Source: Pseudomonadota bacterium
Lineage (GTDB): Bacteria; Desulfobacterota; Syntrophobacteria; Syntrophobacterales; Syntrophobacteraceae
Length of the DNA: 19,995 bases
Assembly (NCBI GenBank): GCA_023416335.1
Contig: JAEZHY010000144.1
Location: 1-19,995, forward strand
Direction: 5' to 3'
The notes under the pieces were generated by a model. That model was not told the DNA's origin. It was given only the letters and a program-made list of their open reading frames with translations, and did not search any database. This document shows, one piece after another, positions 1-7,624 of this stretch. Position 1 is the stretch's first letter. Each line of letters opens with the position of its first letter. The translations under genes were made by a program, and so were the position numbers.

Positions 1-125
1 GATATTGCACCCGTATCCGAATGTGCGATTTTACGCCATTCACTCGAGGTAGGAGCCGTATGAGGTAACTCCTCACGTACGGATCTGTGCGGGGGGTGCC
101 GGGTAACCGGCATTCCTACCGCGAC
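1..125 (+). mobile_element. Group II intron 3' end (domains V and VI)
   Basis: A domain V-like hairpin spans about 53-85: GAGCCGTA opens it and TACGGATC closes it, with an inner GAGG/CCTC stem and the AC bulge on the 3' side. Domain VI follows at about 88-122. Its tip is TGCCGG-GTAA-CCGGCA (97-112), its base is GCGG/CCGC, and a bulged TA carries A118 as the likely branch-point adenosine. The intron probably ends with GAC at 123-125, seven bases after A118, the usual distance. Domain V looks slightly degenerate: the closing stem has one G-A mismatch and the inner stem is about one base short. The catalytic core and any maturase lie outside the window to the left, so activity cannot be judged. 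Confidence 0.8.
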
Positions 126-324
126 ACTGATTTGGTGAACAGCATATGAGCCGAGTAGGGTGGGGAACCGAAGCGCGGTCCTGCTTTTTGGGGTGCCCAC
201 CATCCGGCCATTCCGATGTGCGACCATTCAAGAGCGTGCGCAATAGCCGGCTTTATTCCGAAGGCCGGGCGGGCCGGTGGGCACGATAACGCTCAATGTT
301 GTTGCTATAAGGAAATACGCCGCT

Positions 325-350
325 GGTTCCCAAGGTCCTCCTTGGGAACC
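325..350. repeat. Perfect 11-bp hairpin
   Basis: GGTTCCCAAGG (325-335) and CCTTGGGAACC (340-350) are perfect inverted copies around a 4-base TCCT loop. No T-run follows on either strand, so it is not a classical terminator. It resembles the short REP-like palindromes scattered in intergenic DNA of many environmental bacteria. A second copy was not found in this window. Confidence 0.6.
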
Positions 351-495
351 CCGCCCCGGCAGGCCGGATGGTATCCAGTACGTGCTGTCCAAAATACTTG
401 GCTTACCGGGACGGGGTCATTAAAGCCCCAGCATTGACGATAACGGCTCACCCTACCACGCGCACTGCGTACATTGCCTTGCATTTCAAGGCTGG

Positions 496-698
496 CGTAG
501 GATGGGTGACAACCCATCGCTTTTCGGAACGCCCGGGAATGATTGGCCGGAGAGGCATAAATCGACGCCTGGGAACACGGGAAAGTCGCCATACGGAAAA
601 AGAAGTCGTATTCGTCAGCCCCTGAGCTTCCCGGCGGCTGAGAGGGGAACGAGCCTCAAAAACCGATGGGTTCCCGCTCCGCTCCCACCCATCCTACG
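496..698 (+). repeat. 203-bp element with terminal inverted repeats, copy 1
   Basis: The element starts CGTAGGATGGGTG (496-508) and ends CACCCATCCTACG (686-698), a perfect 13-bp terminal inverted repeat. Each end also makes its own hairpin from GATGGGT/ACCCATC: 501-507 with 512-518, and 665-671 with 688-694. An inverted copy of the same length (203 bp) lies at 7625-7827. By hand alignment the two differ at about 17 positions with no gaps, about 92% identity, and the outer parts are nearly invariant. A frame stays open through both copies, but at least nine of the differences change the residue, so a coding role looks unlikely. It sits 20 bp beyond the end of a minus-strand gene. This architecture fits a MITE or REPIN-like non-autonomous element; the family is not identified. 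Confidence 0.85.
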
Positions 699-718
699 GC
701 TCCTTTCGTGGAGTGACC

Positions 719-1855
719 TCATTTCCCCAACTCTTCATACCAAGCTTCCGCAAAGCGGCGTACGGCGTCTTCACACGCGGAGGAAGTCTCGCCATAGGGC
801 GAGAAGCAGGCCACGTCTCCCGCATAGCGGCCCCGGGCGAACTGAAGATCGTAGAGGCTCCCGAAACCGGCTTCTTCCTCGGGAACGGGATGATTCACGA
901 ATTTCGAAAGACTTCCTGTTTTGCCGGCCGGCAGGAGCTTGCCTGTTTCCTTTTCATCCATGAACCCCTTTACCCATTCCGATGCCGATTCTTCATTCGG
1001 GAACGAGAAGAGGACTACGTCGATGACCTGCGAAGGCTCGCCCCGGAGTGTAAAACGGCTGAACCCGAGGTCGCCGGCCCCGAGTTTCAGGAGTCGGTCC
1101 CGCACCGCGGGGGGATTTTTCGCCGTATCGTCCAGTGCCCAGGAGTCGATTGAAATCACGGCAGTACCCAGATTACGGTCGACGGGGGAAAATGCGTGAG
1201 GCATTCGACCGGCGATTTCTGAGGCTATTGGAGCGGCGCGCACGCTTCCTTTCAGCAGAGCGTCCGCTTTTTCGATGATTGGTTGCGCATATCGGGCGAG
1301 GTCCTCCGGTTTGGCGGCTTCGCCCTGACTCTTCATCGTGAAACGTCCGGTTATCGATCCCGTCCTGAAGCGAACAGTGTCCACATGGGGCAACTGTTCA
1401 CCCTCTTCGAAACGGCTGGAGTACCGGCTCTCATTTCCGATTTGGGGACCGGAGAGCACTTTGACTTTCGCGGCATCGGCATCGACCAGGTACTTGAAGG
1501 CTGCGGCGGCTGACTTTTCGTCATCGAACAGGATCAGGGCGTTTTCGATTTCACCGTTCGACGTCCGGTCTACCATGCGATAATTCTGGATCACAAACAA
1601 ACGCTCGCCCGGCTGGGGAGCGAAAAGACCCGTATTGAACTGCGGGAAAGCGGGCCACCAATGTTCCGGATTGGGTAAAAGCTGCTTGATATCGGAGGGC
1701 TTCAGGGTCGCAGCCAGGAGGTCCTCGGAAGTCAATGCCGGGGCTGGCTGTGCCTTTGTAGTTCCTGCTGCCGGGACCAAACATGCAATTGCAGCCAGAA
1801 TTGCCGGAAACAGAAATCCGCGAATAAATGGGACGGCACTGCTTCTTCCTCTCAT
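719..1855 (-). CDS. Secreted protein of unknown function
   Basis: I do not recognise this 378-residue protein. The start at 1855 is chosen because GGAGGG lies about nine bases upstream and the N-terminus from there is a signal peptide: basic RGRSSAVPFIRG, then a hydrophobic run FLFPAILAAIACLVPAAG, with cleavage likely near TKA-QPA. A longer frame from 1933 would add 26 residues without hydrophobic character. The mature part is soluble-looking, rich in Glu, Lys and Phe, with no Cys pairs or repeats that I can see, and is probably periplasmic or surface-exposed. It follows the membrane-protein gene by 58 bases on the same strand, so the two are probably one operon. It ends 20 bp from a 203-bp repeat element. 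Confidence 0.75.
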   Translation of the reverse strand: MRGRSSAVPFIRGFLFPAILAAIACLVPAAGTTKAQPAPALTSEDLLAATLKPSDIKQLLPNPEHWWPAFPQFNTGLFAPQPGERLFVIQNYRMVDRTSNGEIENALILFDDEKSAAAAFKYLVDADAAKVKVLSGPQIGNESRYSSRFEEGEQLPHVDTVRFRTGSITGRFTMKSQGEAAKPEDLARYAQPIIEKADALLKGSVRAAPIASEIAGRMPHAFSPVDRNLGTAVISIDSWALDDTAKNPPAVRDRLLKLGAGDLGFSRFTLRGEPSQVIDVVLFSFPNEESASEWVKGFMDEKETGKLLPAGKTGSLSKFVNHPVPEEEAGFGSLYDLQFARGRYAGDVACFSPYGETSSACEDAVRRFAEAWYEELGK

Positions 1856-1913
1856 ATCTGACTTCCCTCCAAAAGAAATGCCGGAATGATGTGAACCGGG
1901 ATAAGACAGGTCG

Positions 1914-2621
1914 CTACGCTGTTTTTCCCGCATTTACGGTTATGCTGATGCCGTCGAGTACCCTGGCGTGTCCCTTCTTTTTGGAAGTGATCCCTCCGAA
2001 TTCCACCGACCGTTTGGATTTGTTCATCGTGATTCGGGCGTTCATGTTCTCCATGATTTCTTTCACGGCCGCCGTGAGCTGTTGATAATCCGCCTCGGAC
2101 TTAAAATCGGGCACTGCGTTGCTCAGAAACTTTGCGGCAAGTTTCACGTTTTCGGCGCTGATCTGCTTTTGGGGGTCCAGGTAGATTCTCATTTCCGCCT
2201 TTACGATTCCTTTCCCGGTTTCCGTCACGGCAATATACTTATGCTCGCCCGATATATTTCTGATAGAAACCCCATAAATCGCGTGGTTGCGGTTCCACCA
2301 TTCCTTGCTCAAATCTCCCCTGAGTCCGTCCGAGATTTGTTCGAATGAAATTCCGAGGGGCTCCGCCTTGAGGTCTCCGTAGGCATCAACGGCTTCGATG
2401 ATCGTGAATACGAGGCCGACGGCCAGGAACGCACCCAGCAGGGTGAGGTGAATCTTCCTGCGCCACAACCCGATGATGAATGCAGGTATCGAGATGCAGG
2501 CGGCAATGCGCATTGTGGTAAAGAAAGAGTCGGTATATACCGCCAGGATAATGAACACCGTAAACCCGACGCCGTAACCAGCTACAAGGAAAAATGTGTT
2601 TTTCGGAAGAGATTTTGCCAT
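1914..2621 (-). CDS. Membrane protein of unknown function, N-terminal three-helix anchor
   Basis: A 235-residue protein. Three hydrophobic segments lie near residues 9-28 (TFFLVAGYGVGFTVFIILAV), 34-52 and 57-76, separated by short loops, one basic (WRRKIH). A hydrophilic domain of about 155 residues follows, probably all on one side of the membrane, with several Lys-rich stretches. AAAGGAAA precedes the ATG by a few bases. No family is recognised. It is the first gene of a probable two-gene unit with the secreted protein downstream, suggesting that the two act together at the envelope, but no activity can be assigned. Confidence 0.7.
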   Translation of the reverse strand: MAKSLPKNTFFLVAGYGVGFTVFIILAVYTDSFFTTMRIAACISIPAFIIGLWRRKIHLTLLGAFLAVGLVFTIIEAVDAYGDLKAEPLGISFEQISDGLRGDLSKEWWNRNHAIYGVSIRNISGEHKYIAVTETGKGIVKAEMRIYLDPQKQISAENVKLAAKFLSNAVPDFKSEADYQQLTAAVKEIMENMNARITMNKSKRSVEFGGITSKKKGHARVLDGISITVNAGKTA

Positions 2622-2814
2622 TTGTTTCCTTTCGTTCCCGACTTTTCACGCAGGGGAAAATGGATTCATGAGTATATCCTGACTGGATTTCGGGTTATTC
2701 CGGTTGATCACGGAGGAGGGGGATCACTAAAAGGGCTGTAGGGGAAGACTTGTCGGACGGGCGTTGCGTACGCTCTCACAACTTGCTCCTTCGTGCTATA
2801 CAAAAGCGTGTGAT

Positions 2815-2937
2815 ATGATTTACTTACAGGATTTGCTGAGGAACATAAAATACCGCATAATGATCGGCGATCGCAACGGAATCTTGTCTTTGAAGGAGCT
2901 TCTGTCCGGCGTGCTCCTGAATATTCTTGCACTTTAA
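2815..2937 (+). CDS. Possible 40-residue peptide
   Basis: An ATG at 2815 opens 40 codons ending in TAA. The peptide is rich in Leu and Ile with basic residues in the middle (RNIKYRIMIGDRNG) and a hydrophobic end (LLSGVLLNILAL), so it could be a small membrane-associated peptide. There is no clear ribosome site (AAAGCG is the nearest purine-rich stretch) and no homolog is recognised. It ends just upstream of the small-RNA promoter. Chance is a serious alternative. Confidence 0.15.
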   Translation: MIYLQDLLRNIKYRIMIGDRNGILSLKELLSGVLLNILAL

Positions 2938-2959
2938 TTAGTAGTACTTAATTTTCGTG

Positions 2960-2988
2960 TTGACAGGTTACGAGAGGGCGACTATGGT
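2960..2988 (+). promoter_or_regulatory. Sigma-70 type promoter for small RNA
   Basis: TTGACA (2960-2965, consensus) is followed after 17 bases by TATGGT (2983-2988, four of six consensus bases). The predicted start is near 2995. No plus-strand gene follows, but a terminator lies 40-80 bases downstream. Confidence 0.6.
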
Positions 2989-2994
2989 GTAACT

Positions 2995-3080
2995 GTCCAG
3001 ACCTGAAAAGGTTTCCTCCAAACCAGCGTTTGCCCCGGTCTTGCTCCCCCTTAAAGTGTAGATCGGGGCATTTCGATTTG
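2995..3080 (+). ncRNA. Candidate intergenic small RNA, about 85 nt
   Basis: Defined by the promoter at 2960-2988 and the terminator at 3031-3080. The predicted transcript starts with a hairpin AGACCT-GAAA-AGGTTT (2999-3014) closed by a GNRA tetraloop. A single-stranded stretch with TTTCCTCC at 3012-3019, complementary to a Shine-Dalgarno sequence, follows, then the terminator stem. This is the layout of a Hfq-type or antisense regulatory RNA, with an anti-Shine-Dalgarno seed exposed between two hairpins. No known RNA family was recognised. It lies just beyond the 3' end of the kinase gene, on the opposite strand. Confidence 0.45.
3031..3080 (+). terminator. Rho-independent terminator
   Basis: TGCCCCGGTCT (3031-3041) pairs with AGATCGGGGCA (3060-3070) over 11 base pairs with one G-U, around an 18-base loop. 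TTTCGATTTG follows at once. Read on the minus strand the stem is followed by AAACGC, so the plus strand is the likely direction. Confidence 0.6.
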
Positions 3081-3139
3081 TTCATGTCCCTATTGCCTTG
3101 ATCGTTTTTTCGCCCGGATCCCGCCACTGCATAAAAGGA

Positions 3140-5482
3140 CTATCTCTTCACAGGCGACTGCGTGGGCGGTTTGCTCCAGCTTGCCCGGATAATCGTTCCA
3201 CACCCGATTGTGGGTTTGATCGTAAGAGTCCCACCCGAAAGCTCCGCCCTCTCCATCATTCCGGTCAGGCCGAGCCCTCTTCCATGTGCGCTTCGGGAAA
3301 CGGCCTCGTTCAAGTCGAATCCGACCCCGTCGTCTTCGACGACAAGTTCTATGGATTCTCCGACCTTCAGGAGAGAGATGTTCACATGTTGGGCCTTGCT
3401 GTGCTTTGCAATATTATTCAATGCTTCCTGAATTATTCTGAATATGACCGTGTCGAGCGGCTTCGGAATCTCAGCTTTTTCAAGGGAGATCAAGGTCTTG
3501 ACGTGAATGCCCGGGTAGGTCTCCCTGTACTCGCGGCAAAACCAGTCAATCGTCGCAACTATCCCGAGGTTGTCGAGAATGGAAGGCCTCAACCCCGTAT
3601 AAATTCTCCTGACTTCCTGGATGGTTTGCTGGATCATTCGGACAGTCATTTCCATGGATTTGATCATCGAATCCCGCCTCTTCGTGTCCCTGGCCTGGAT
3701 GGCGCTTTCCAGGCTGAACTTGACGGCTACCAGTGATTGTCCGATACTGTCGTGCAGTTCCCGTGCGATCCTTTTCCGCTCTTCTTCCAGGACCAGCAGC
3801 AATTTCGAGGAAAGAAACCGGAGCTGTTCCTTCGATTCCATCACGGCCTGTTCGGCGTGCTTTCGTTCCGTGATGTCTCGCGTAATGCCGCACAGACCCG
3901 TGACTTTGCCGGAGGAATCCAGCAGCGGGGCCTTTGTGGTATCGAATATTCTCTGTTCATTATTGACCGTCAGGGCGCGTTCGCTGCTTATGCTCTCCCC
4001 TGCCAGTGCTCTGCGGTCCTCATCTTCTATTTCCTTGCCGGTTTCCAAATCGAAGAGATCATAGTCCGATTTCCCGATCAGCGTGGACGAGGGGCTTCCG
4101 AAGATATTCTCCATTGCGGAATTTACGAGAGTATATTTAAGAGAGTGGTCCTTTATGAAAATACACTCCTGGGCTGATTCGAAAATAGCGCGGAAACGCT
4201 CTTCGCTCTCTCTCAGGGCTCGTTCGGCCTCTCGGCGTTCCGTTATGTCCCTGATTACCCCGCAGAGGACGTTTCTGTTTCTCTGAACGAAGAGGCCCGC
4301 AAACAATTCAACGGGAAAGACTTCCCCGTTTTTCTTTTTGTGATAGCTTAACGGTACCTTGATTTCCTCGCCGGCGAGAACGTCCCGGATTACTTTTTCC
4401 GACAGCTCCGGTTCGGCACTGACATCATTGATTTTGAGACGCAGGAATTCGCTCCGTGTATAGCCGTAGAGACGCAAGGCGCTCGCGTTGACGTCGATGA
4501 ATTCACCCGTATCCGTATCGATGAGAACAATTGAGTCCAAAACGCTTTCGAAGAGTTGCCGATACCGCTCCTCACTAAGCTTGAGTGCTTCCTCGATTTC
4601 CCTTTCCCGGGTGACGTCGCGGCCGCATCCGATCGTCCCGATAATCTCACCGGCTTCGTTCTTGAATGGGGCCTTATGCACGTCCAGGGCAAGATACTTG
4701 TTCCTGATAAGGCCGGTTTCCAGAAACCGTGCCGGCATGCCCGTCTTTTTGATCATCTCGTCCGAGTCGACGCATGTGTCTCCGAATGTGTGCTCATATC
4801 CGGCATCAAGTTCCCGTTTTGCGAAATAGAGGTGGTCTCTGCCGATTGCCTGCTCCCAGGTGTCGCACATAAGCAGTTTTTCACACATGGCCTTATTGAC
4901 GAAGAGGAACCTGTCTTCGATGTCCTTGGCCCAGAACAGGTCGGGAACTGAGTCGGCCATAATTCTCATCTGCCGGACGTTCATCTCGAACTTCTGTTTA
5001 CTCTCCTCCAAAGCTTTTTCCAACTTCCTGAGTTCCGTCAAATCCAGGACGGTTCCCACCATGCCGGTCTCTCTGCCGTCCTTTGCCGTAAAAGTCTCTT
5101 TGTGAATCAGAAAATCATGTTCCGCACCCCCGGCTTCAAAGGAAATCTCGTAAGTCCCGCTCCCCGGTACGTCAGGCATCTCAAACAACCCGGCAATCTC
5201 CGGTGGGGCTATTCGGGATACTTTTTTTGAAATCCGTCCCTGCCGGGCCTTCGCCAGGAAGTTCTCGAATGCTTTATTGCAGACCTGAAACGAACCTTCC
5301 TTGTCTCTATAGAATATCGGTACGGGAATGGAGTCGAGAATCGATTGGATCAGGCGAAGGTGTTTTTCCGAGGATGTATCTGCCTGGTTCTGCCCTGCAT
5401 TCCTTTCATATTCGGAGATTTTGGACCGCAGAGCGTTCAGTTCTTCGATCAATTGGGCTTTGGTCTTCTGTGAATCTTTCAT
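3140..5482 (-). CDS. Multi-PAS sensor histidine kinase, HisKA_3 (NarL-partner) type
   Basis: A 780-residue cytoplasmic kinase with no membrane segment. A short coiled coil (5-30) leads into four PAS domains at about 45-150, 175-290, 305-415 and 428-540; each of the last three ends in a PAC-like signature such as RDITERREAE. The HisKA_3 dimerisation domain carries the phospho-accepting His577 in RIARELHDSIGQ, followed by LRPSILDNLGI. The HATPase domain shows EALNNIAKHS (686-695), DDGVGFD (717-723) and GRGLGLTGM (734-742). Kinases of this class phosphorylate LuxR/NarL-type regulators. No such partner is adjacent; the nearest candidate in the window is the frameshifted REC-PAS-LuxR gene at 12390. 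The ATG at 5482 has a poor ribosome site. The signal sensed is unknown. Confidence 0.92.
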   Translation of the reverse strand: MKDSQKTKAQLIEELNALRSKISEYERNAGQNQADTSSEKHLRLIQSILDSIPVPIFYRDKEGSFQVCNKAFENFLAKARQGRISKKVSRIAPPEIAGLFEMPDVPGSGTYEISFEAGGAEHDFLIHKETFTAKDGRETGMVGTVLDLTELRKLEKALEESKQKFEMNVRQMRIMADSVPDLFWAKDIEDRFLFVNKAMCEKLLMCDTWEQAIGRDHLYFAKRELDAGYEHTFGDTCVDSDEMIKKTGMPARFLETGLIRNKYLALDVHKAPFKNEAGEIIGTIGCGRDVTREREIEEALKLSEERYRQLFESVLDSIVLIDTDTGEFIDVNASALRLYGYTRSEFLRLKINDVSAEPELSEKVIRDVLAGEEIKVPLSYHKKKNGEVFPVELFAGLFVQRNRNVLCGVIRDITERREAERALRESEERFRAIFESAQECIFIKDHSLKYTLVNSAMENIFGSPSSTLIGKSDYDLFDLETGKEIEDEDRRALAGESISSERALTVNNEQRIFDTTKAPLLDSSGKVTGLCGITRDITERKHAEQAVMESKEQLRFLSSKLLLVLEEERKRIARELHDSIGQSLVAVKFSLESAIQARDTKRRDSMIKSMEMTVRMIQQTIQEVRRIYTGLRPSILDNLGIVATIDWFCREYRETYPGIHVKTLISLEKAEIPKPLDTVIFRIIQEALNNIAKHSKAQHVNISLLKVGESIELVVEDDGVGFDLNEAVSRSAHGRGLGLTGMMERAELSGGTLTIKPTIGCGTIIRASWSKPPTQSPVKR

Positions 5483-5532
5483 GGGGAAAGCACTTTCGAT
5501 GAGTACCGGTGCGCAATCGCCAGAGCCGTTTG

Positions 5533-5541
5533 ATTATAGCA
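5533..5541 (-). promoter_or_regulatory. Extended -10 promoter for the PAS kinase
   Basis: On the minus strand the sequence reads TGCTATAAT, a perfect extended -10 (TGn plus TATAAT). No good -35 is present at 17 bases, which is common for extended -10 promoters. The predicted start lies about 45 bases upstream of the kinase ATG at 5482. Confidence 0.4.
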
Positions 5542-5741
5542 ATATAGCAGAATTCCCGCCGAGACCGAAACCAAACCGGCAATCTCTTCTGAAAACCTGT
5601 TTATTGTCGAGCAACTTTTCGCCGCACCTCCGCTTATTCGGTAGTCTTGCATTTATAGTTGAAATTTTAAAAACCCTCAAAATTTATGCTGCATAAACTC
5701 TTTGTTTTTGAAAACGATTGGCCCGGGTCGTGAAAAGCAGG

Positions 5742-5769
5742 TTGCAATCTGAAATTATATATATACAAT
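5742..5769 (+). promoter_or_regulatory. Promoter upstream of DEAD-box helicase
   Basis: TTGCAA (5742-5747) and TACAAT (5764-5769) are 16 bases apart, within an AT-rich tract containing a run of alternating TA. Transcription would start near 5776, giving a leader of about 320 nt to the helicase ATG at 6097. Confidence 0.45.
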
Positions 5770-6096
5770 TAGAGCATGAAATTTTTTGAGACTTTGGCGG
5801 GAACCATAGCCGGACTGCTTCGATCTTATTTGCCTGCCATTAAGCTCCATCAGTCACTGACCCCCTTGCCCGTGCAACTCTTTCCATTGAGGCAGCTTTT
5901 GTCGGTTGGAGACGATGCTCTGTCAATGCAGGTGTGCCGGCCGGTACGGCGGCGCTCCTATAAACTTTCAATATTATTTTGGTTTCTGTATCGGATGCCG
6001 TCCGCTATGTACATTTGAAGCAGTCCAACGCGGCTATTGCCCGGCATTGTTCACAGCAAGGTCAGATATGGAAAATAACCAGGGATTTCATCTTAT

Positions 6097-7389
6097 ATGA
6101 GTTTTGAAGAACTTCAGTTGGCTCCACCCATTCTCAAAGCAATCAAGAAAATCGGCCACCAACATCCCACTCCCGTACAGGCGCAGTCAATCCCCAAAAT
6201 TCTTTCCGGACGCGATCTGATTGCCTCCGCAAACACCGGCACAGGCAAAACGGCGGCATTCGTGCTGCCCGCATTGCAGCGCCTTTCCAGCAATTCGCCT
6301 CCGGGCAGGAAAGGCGTGCGCGCCCTTGTGCTCACGCCCACGCGCGAGCTGGCAACGCAGATACTGCAGGCCGCTCGAAACTATGCGCGCTACCTGAACA
6401 TTCACAGCATCGCCATTTACGGCGGGATGCCTTTCGGGGATCAGATCAGGGCACTTTCACAACTGCCCGCCATGATCATAGCGACCCCGGGCAGGCTTAT
6501 CGACCACATCTGGCGGGGGCGGATCGATCTTTCCACTGTGGAACTGCTCGTCCTGGATGAAGCGGACCGCATGCTCGACATGGGGTTCATCGACGACGTC
6601 GAGTTTATTTCCGATGCCGTTCCGGGGAGCTGCCAGACGCTGCTCTTTGCGGCAACGATGGGGGAAGCTCCCACAGAGTTGGCCCGAAAGTTCATGAAGA
6701 ACCCGGACCGGGTCGAGATTGCGCAAGGCAAGATAACCCACGACAAAATCGAACAAAGACTGCATATAGCAGACAATCTGCAGCACAAGAACAGTCTCCT
6801 CCGGCACCTGTGCGCGGACGAGTCGGTCACCAGGGCAATCATTTTTTCCGCAACCAAGCGGGATGCCGAAAGCCTGGCCCATTCCCTCATTTCCCAGGGA
6901 TACGCGGCGGCGGCCCTTCATGGCGACATGACCCAGACCGCAAGAAACCGGACAATGGAGAACATGCGGCGGGGAAAAATCCGGCTGCTGGTTACGACGG
7001 ATGTAGTCGGCCGTGGAATCGACATCCGTGGAATCAGCCACGTTATCAACTTCGACCTTCCACGCTCGGCTGAGGATTATGTGAATCGTATCGGCCGCAC
7101 CGGAAGAGCGGAGGCATCGGGCATTGCCATCTCACTGGCTTCGCGTGCGGACATGCCGTATCTCGATCGCATCGAGCGCTATATCGGCCAGAATCTGACG
7201 CTGCACGTCATCCCCGGCCTGGAACCTTCGACAAAGCCGAGAAGGTCCGGGAAACCGAACGGATCTCAAAGGCCGCCGGCGGGCAGGGGAAGGCCCCGCG
7301 GCAGAAGCGGAAACGGCGCAAGAGGCGACAACAAAACGAGAAGCCGCGGACCCGCCCGGCAGCGATCGGCTAATAGTCAAAAACAATAG
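6097..7389 (+). CDS. DEAD-box ATP-dependent RNA helicase (RhlE-like)
   Basis: A 430-residue helicase that remodels RNA or RNP using ATP. Visible motifs: Q motif PTPVQAQSIP (24-33), motif I ANTGTGKT (45-52), Ia PTRELA (81-86), Ib TPGRL (130-134), DEAD (154-157), motif III AAT (185-187), motif V GRGID (305-309) and motif VI NRIGRTGR (330-337). A basic, Arg/Gly/Pro-rich tail from about 378 should bind RNA. Motif III is AAT rather than SAT, and motif VI starts with Asn rather than His. These two positions contact each other in known structures, so the substitutions look linked. The ribosome site (AGGGA, about 11 bases from the ATG) is weak. The gene stands alone behind a long leader, as cold-induced DEAD-box genes often do. 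Confidence 0.95.
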   Translation: MSFEELQLAPPILKAIKKIGHQHPTPVQAQSIPKILSGRDLIASANTGTGKTAAFVLPALQRLSSNSPPGRKGVRALVLTPTRELATQILQAARNYARYLNIHSIAIYGGMPFGDQIRALSQLPAMIIATPGRLIDHIWRGRIDLSTVELLVLDEADRMLDMGFIDDVEFISDAVPGSCQTLLFAATMGEAPTELARKFMKNPDRVEIAQGKITHDKIEQRLHIADNLQHKNSLLRHLCADESVTRAIIFSATKRDAESLAHSLISQGYAAAALHGDMTQTARNRTMENMRRGKIRLLVTTDVVGRGIDIRGISHVINFDLPRSAEDYVNRIGRTGRAEASGIAISLASRADMPYLDRIERYIGQNLTLHVIPGLEPSTKPRRSGKPNGSQRPPAGRGRPRGRSGNGARGDNKTRSRGPARQRSANSQKQ

Positions 7390-7412
7390 GGCGCTTTTTC
7401 TCGGGGACCCGG

Positions 7413-7450
7413 TTTCATAAAGAGAATCCGGGCCACCCGCTCTTATGAAA
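7413..7450. terminator. Hairpin downstream of helicase, possible terminator
   Basis: TTTCATAAAGAG (7413-7424) pairs with CTCTTATGAAA (7440-7450) with one bulged A. It begins 24 bases after the helicase stop codon. No T-run follows, so the terminator role is tentative; it may instead be a 3'-end stabiliser. Confidence 0.35.
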
Positions 7451-7624
7451 CTTCAATTCAAATCCGGGTTATGGGGCGGTTTCCCGACCGAACCATTTCA
7501 CGACTCCCGGGCCGGCACGGTCAGAAAACCGTGCCTCAACTCAACGGGGTCGAGGTCTTCATTCTCGTTCAAACCGGGCCGGTGGCGCCACACCCCTATC
7601 GAGAGGGCATAAGCCGGAAAGGGC

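Larger units (their letters stand above)
126..718. other. Gene-free stretch between intron end and first gene
   Basis: No convincing coding region was seen; the open frames here have no ribosome site and no recognisable domain. The stretch holds the putative 3' exon junction, a strong hairpin at 325-350 and a 203-bp element at 496-698, and ends at the stop codon of the minus-strand gene at 719. Stacked repeats next to an intron end suggest a landing zone for mobile DNA. Confidence 0.5.
2622..3139. other. Gene-poor interval with candidate small RNA
   Basis: Between two minus-strand genes. It contains a plus-strand promoter at 2960-2988, a terminator at 3031-3080 and a 40-codon ORF at 2815-2937. 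No longer credible coding region was found on either strand. The 5' end of the downstream minus-strand unit (start 2621) must also lie here, but I could not place its promoter with confidence. Confidence 0.5.
5503..6096. other. Divergent intergenic region and helicase 5' leader
   Basis: Separates the minus-strand kinase from the plus-strand helicase. An extended -10 for the kinase lies at 5533-5541 and a plus-strand promoter at 5742-5769. The remaining 320 bases up to the helicase start would be a long untranslated leader. An 80-codon frame at 5776-6018 starts right at the predicted transcription start without a ribosome site and resembles no protein I know, so I do not call it a gene. Confidence 0.5.

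Noticed and set aside
3131..3146. ATAAAAGGACTATCTC, nearly repeated near 11666-11681
   Set aside because: A single 16-base near-match without flanking similarity in 20 kb is too little to call a repeat.
3098..3736. 212-codon plus-strand frame over the PAS kinase 3' end
   Set aside because: Antisense shadow of the HisKA_3/HATPase region; no start signal and no recognisable motif.
5776..6018. 80-codon frame in the helicase leader
   Set aside because: Its ATG coincides with the predicted transcription start, it has no ribosome site, and the peptide has no recognisable features.
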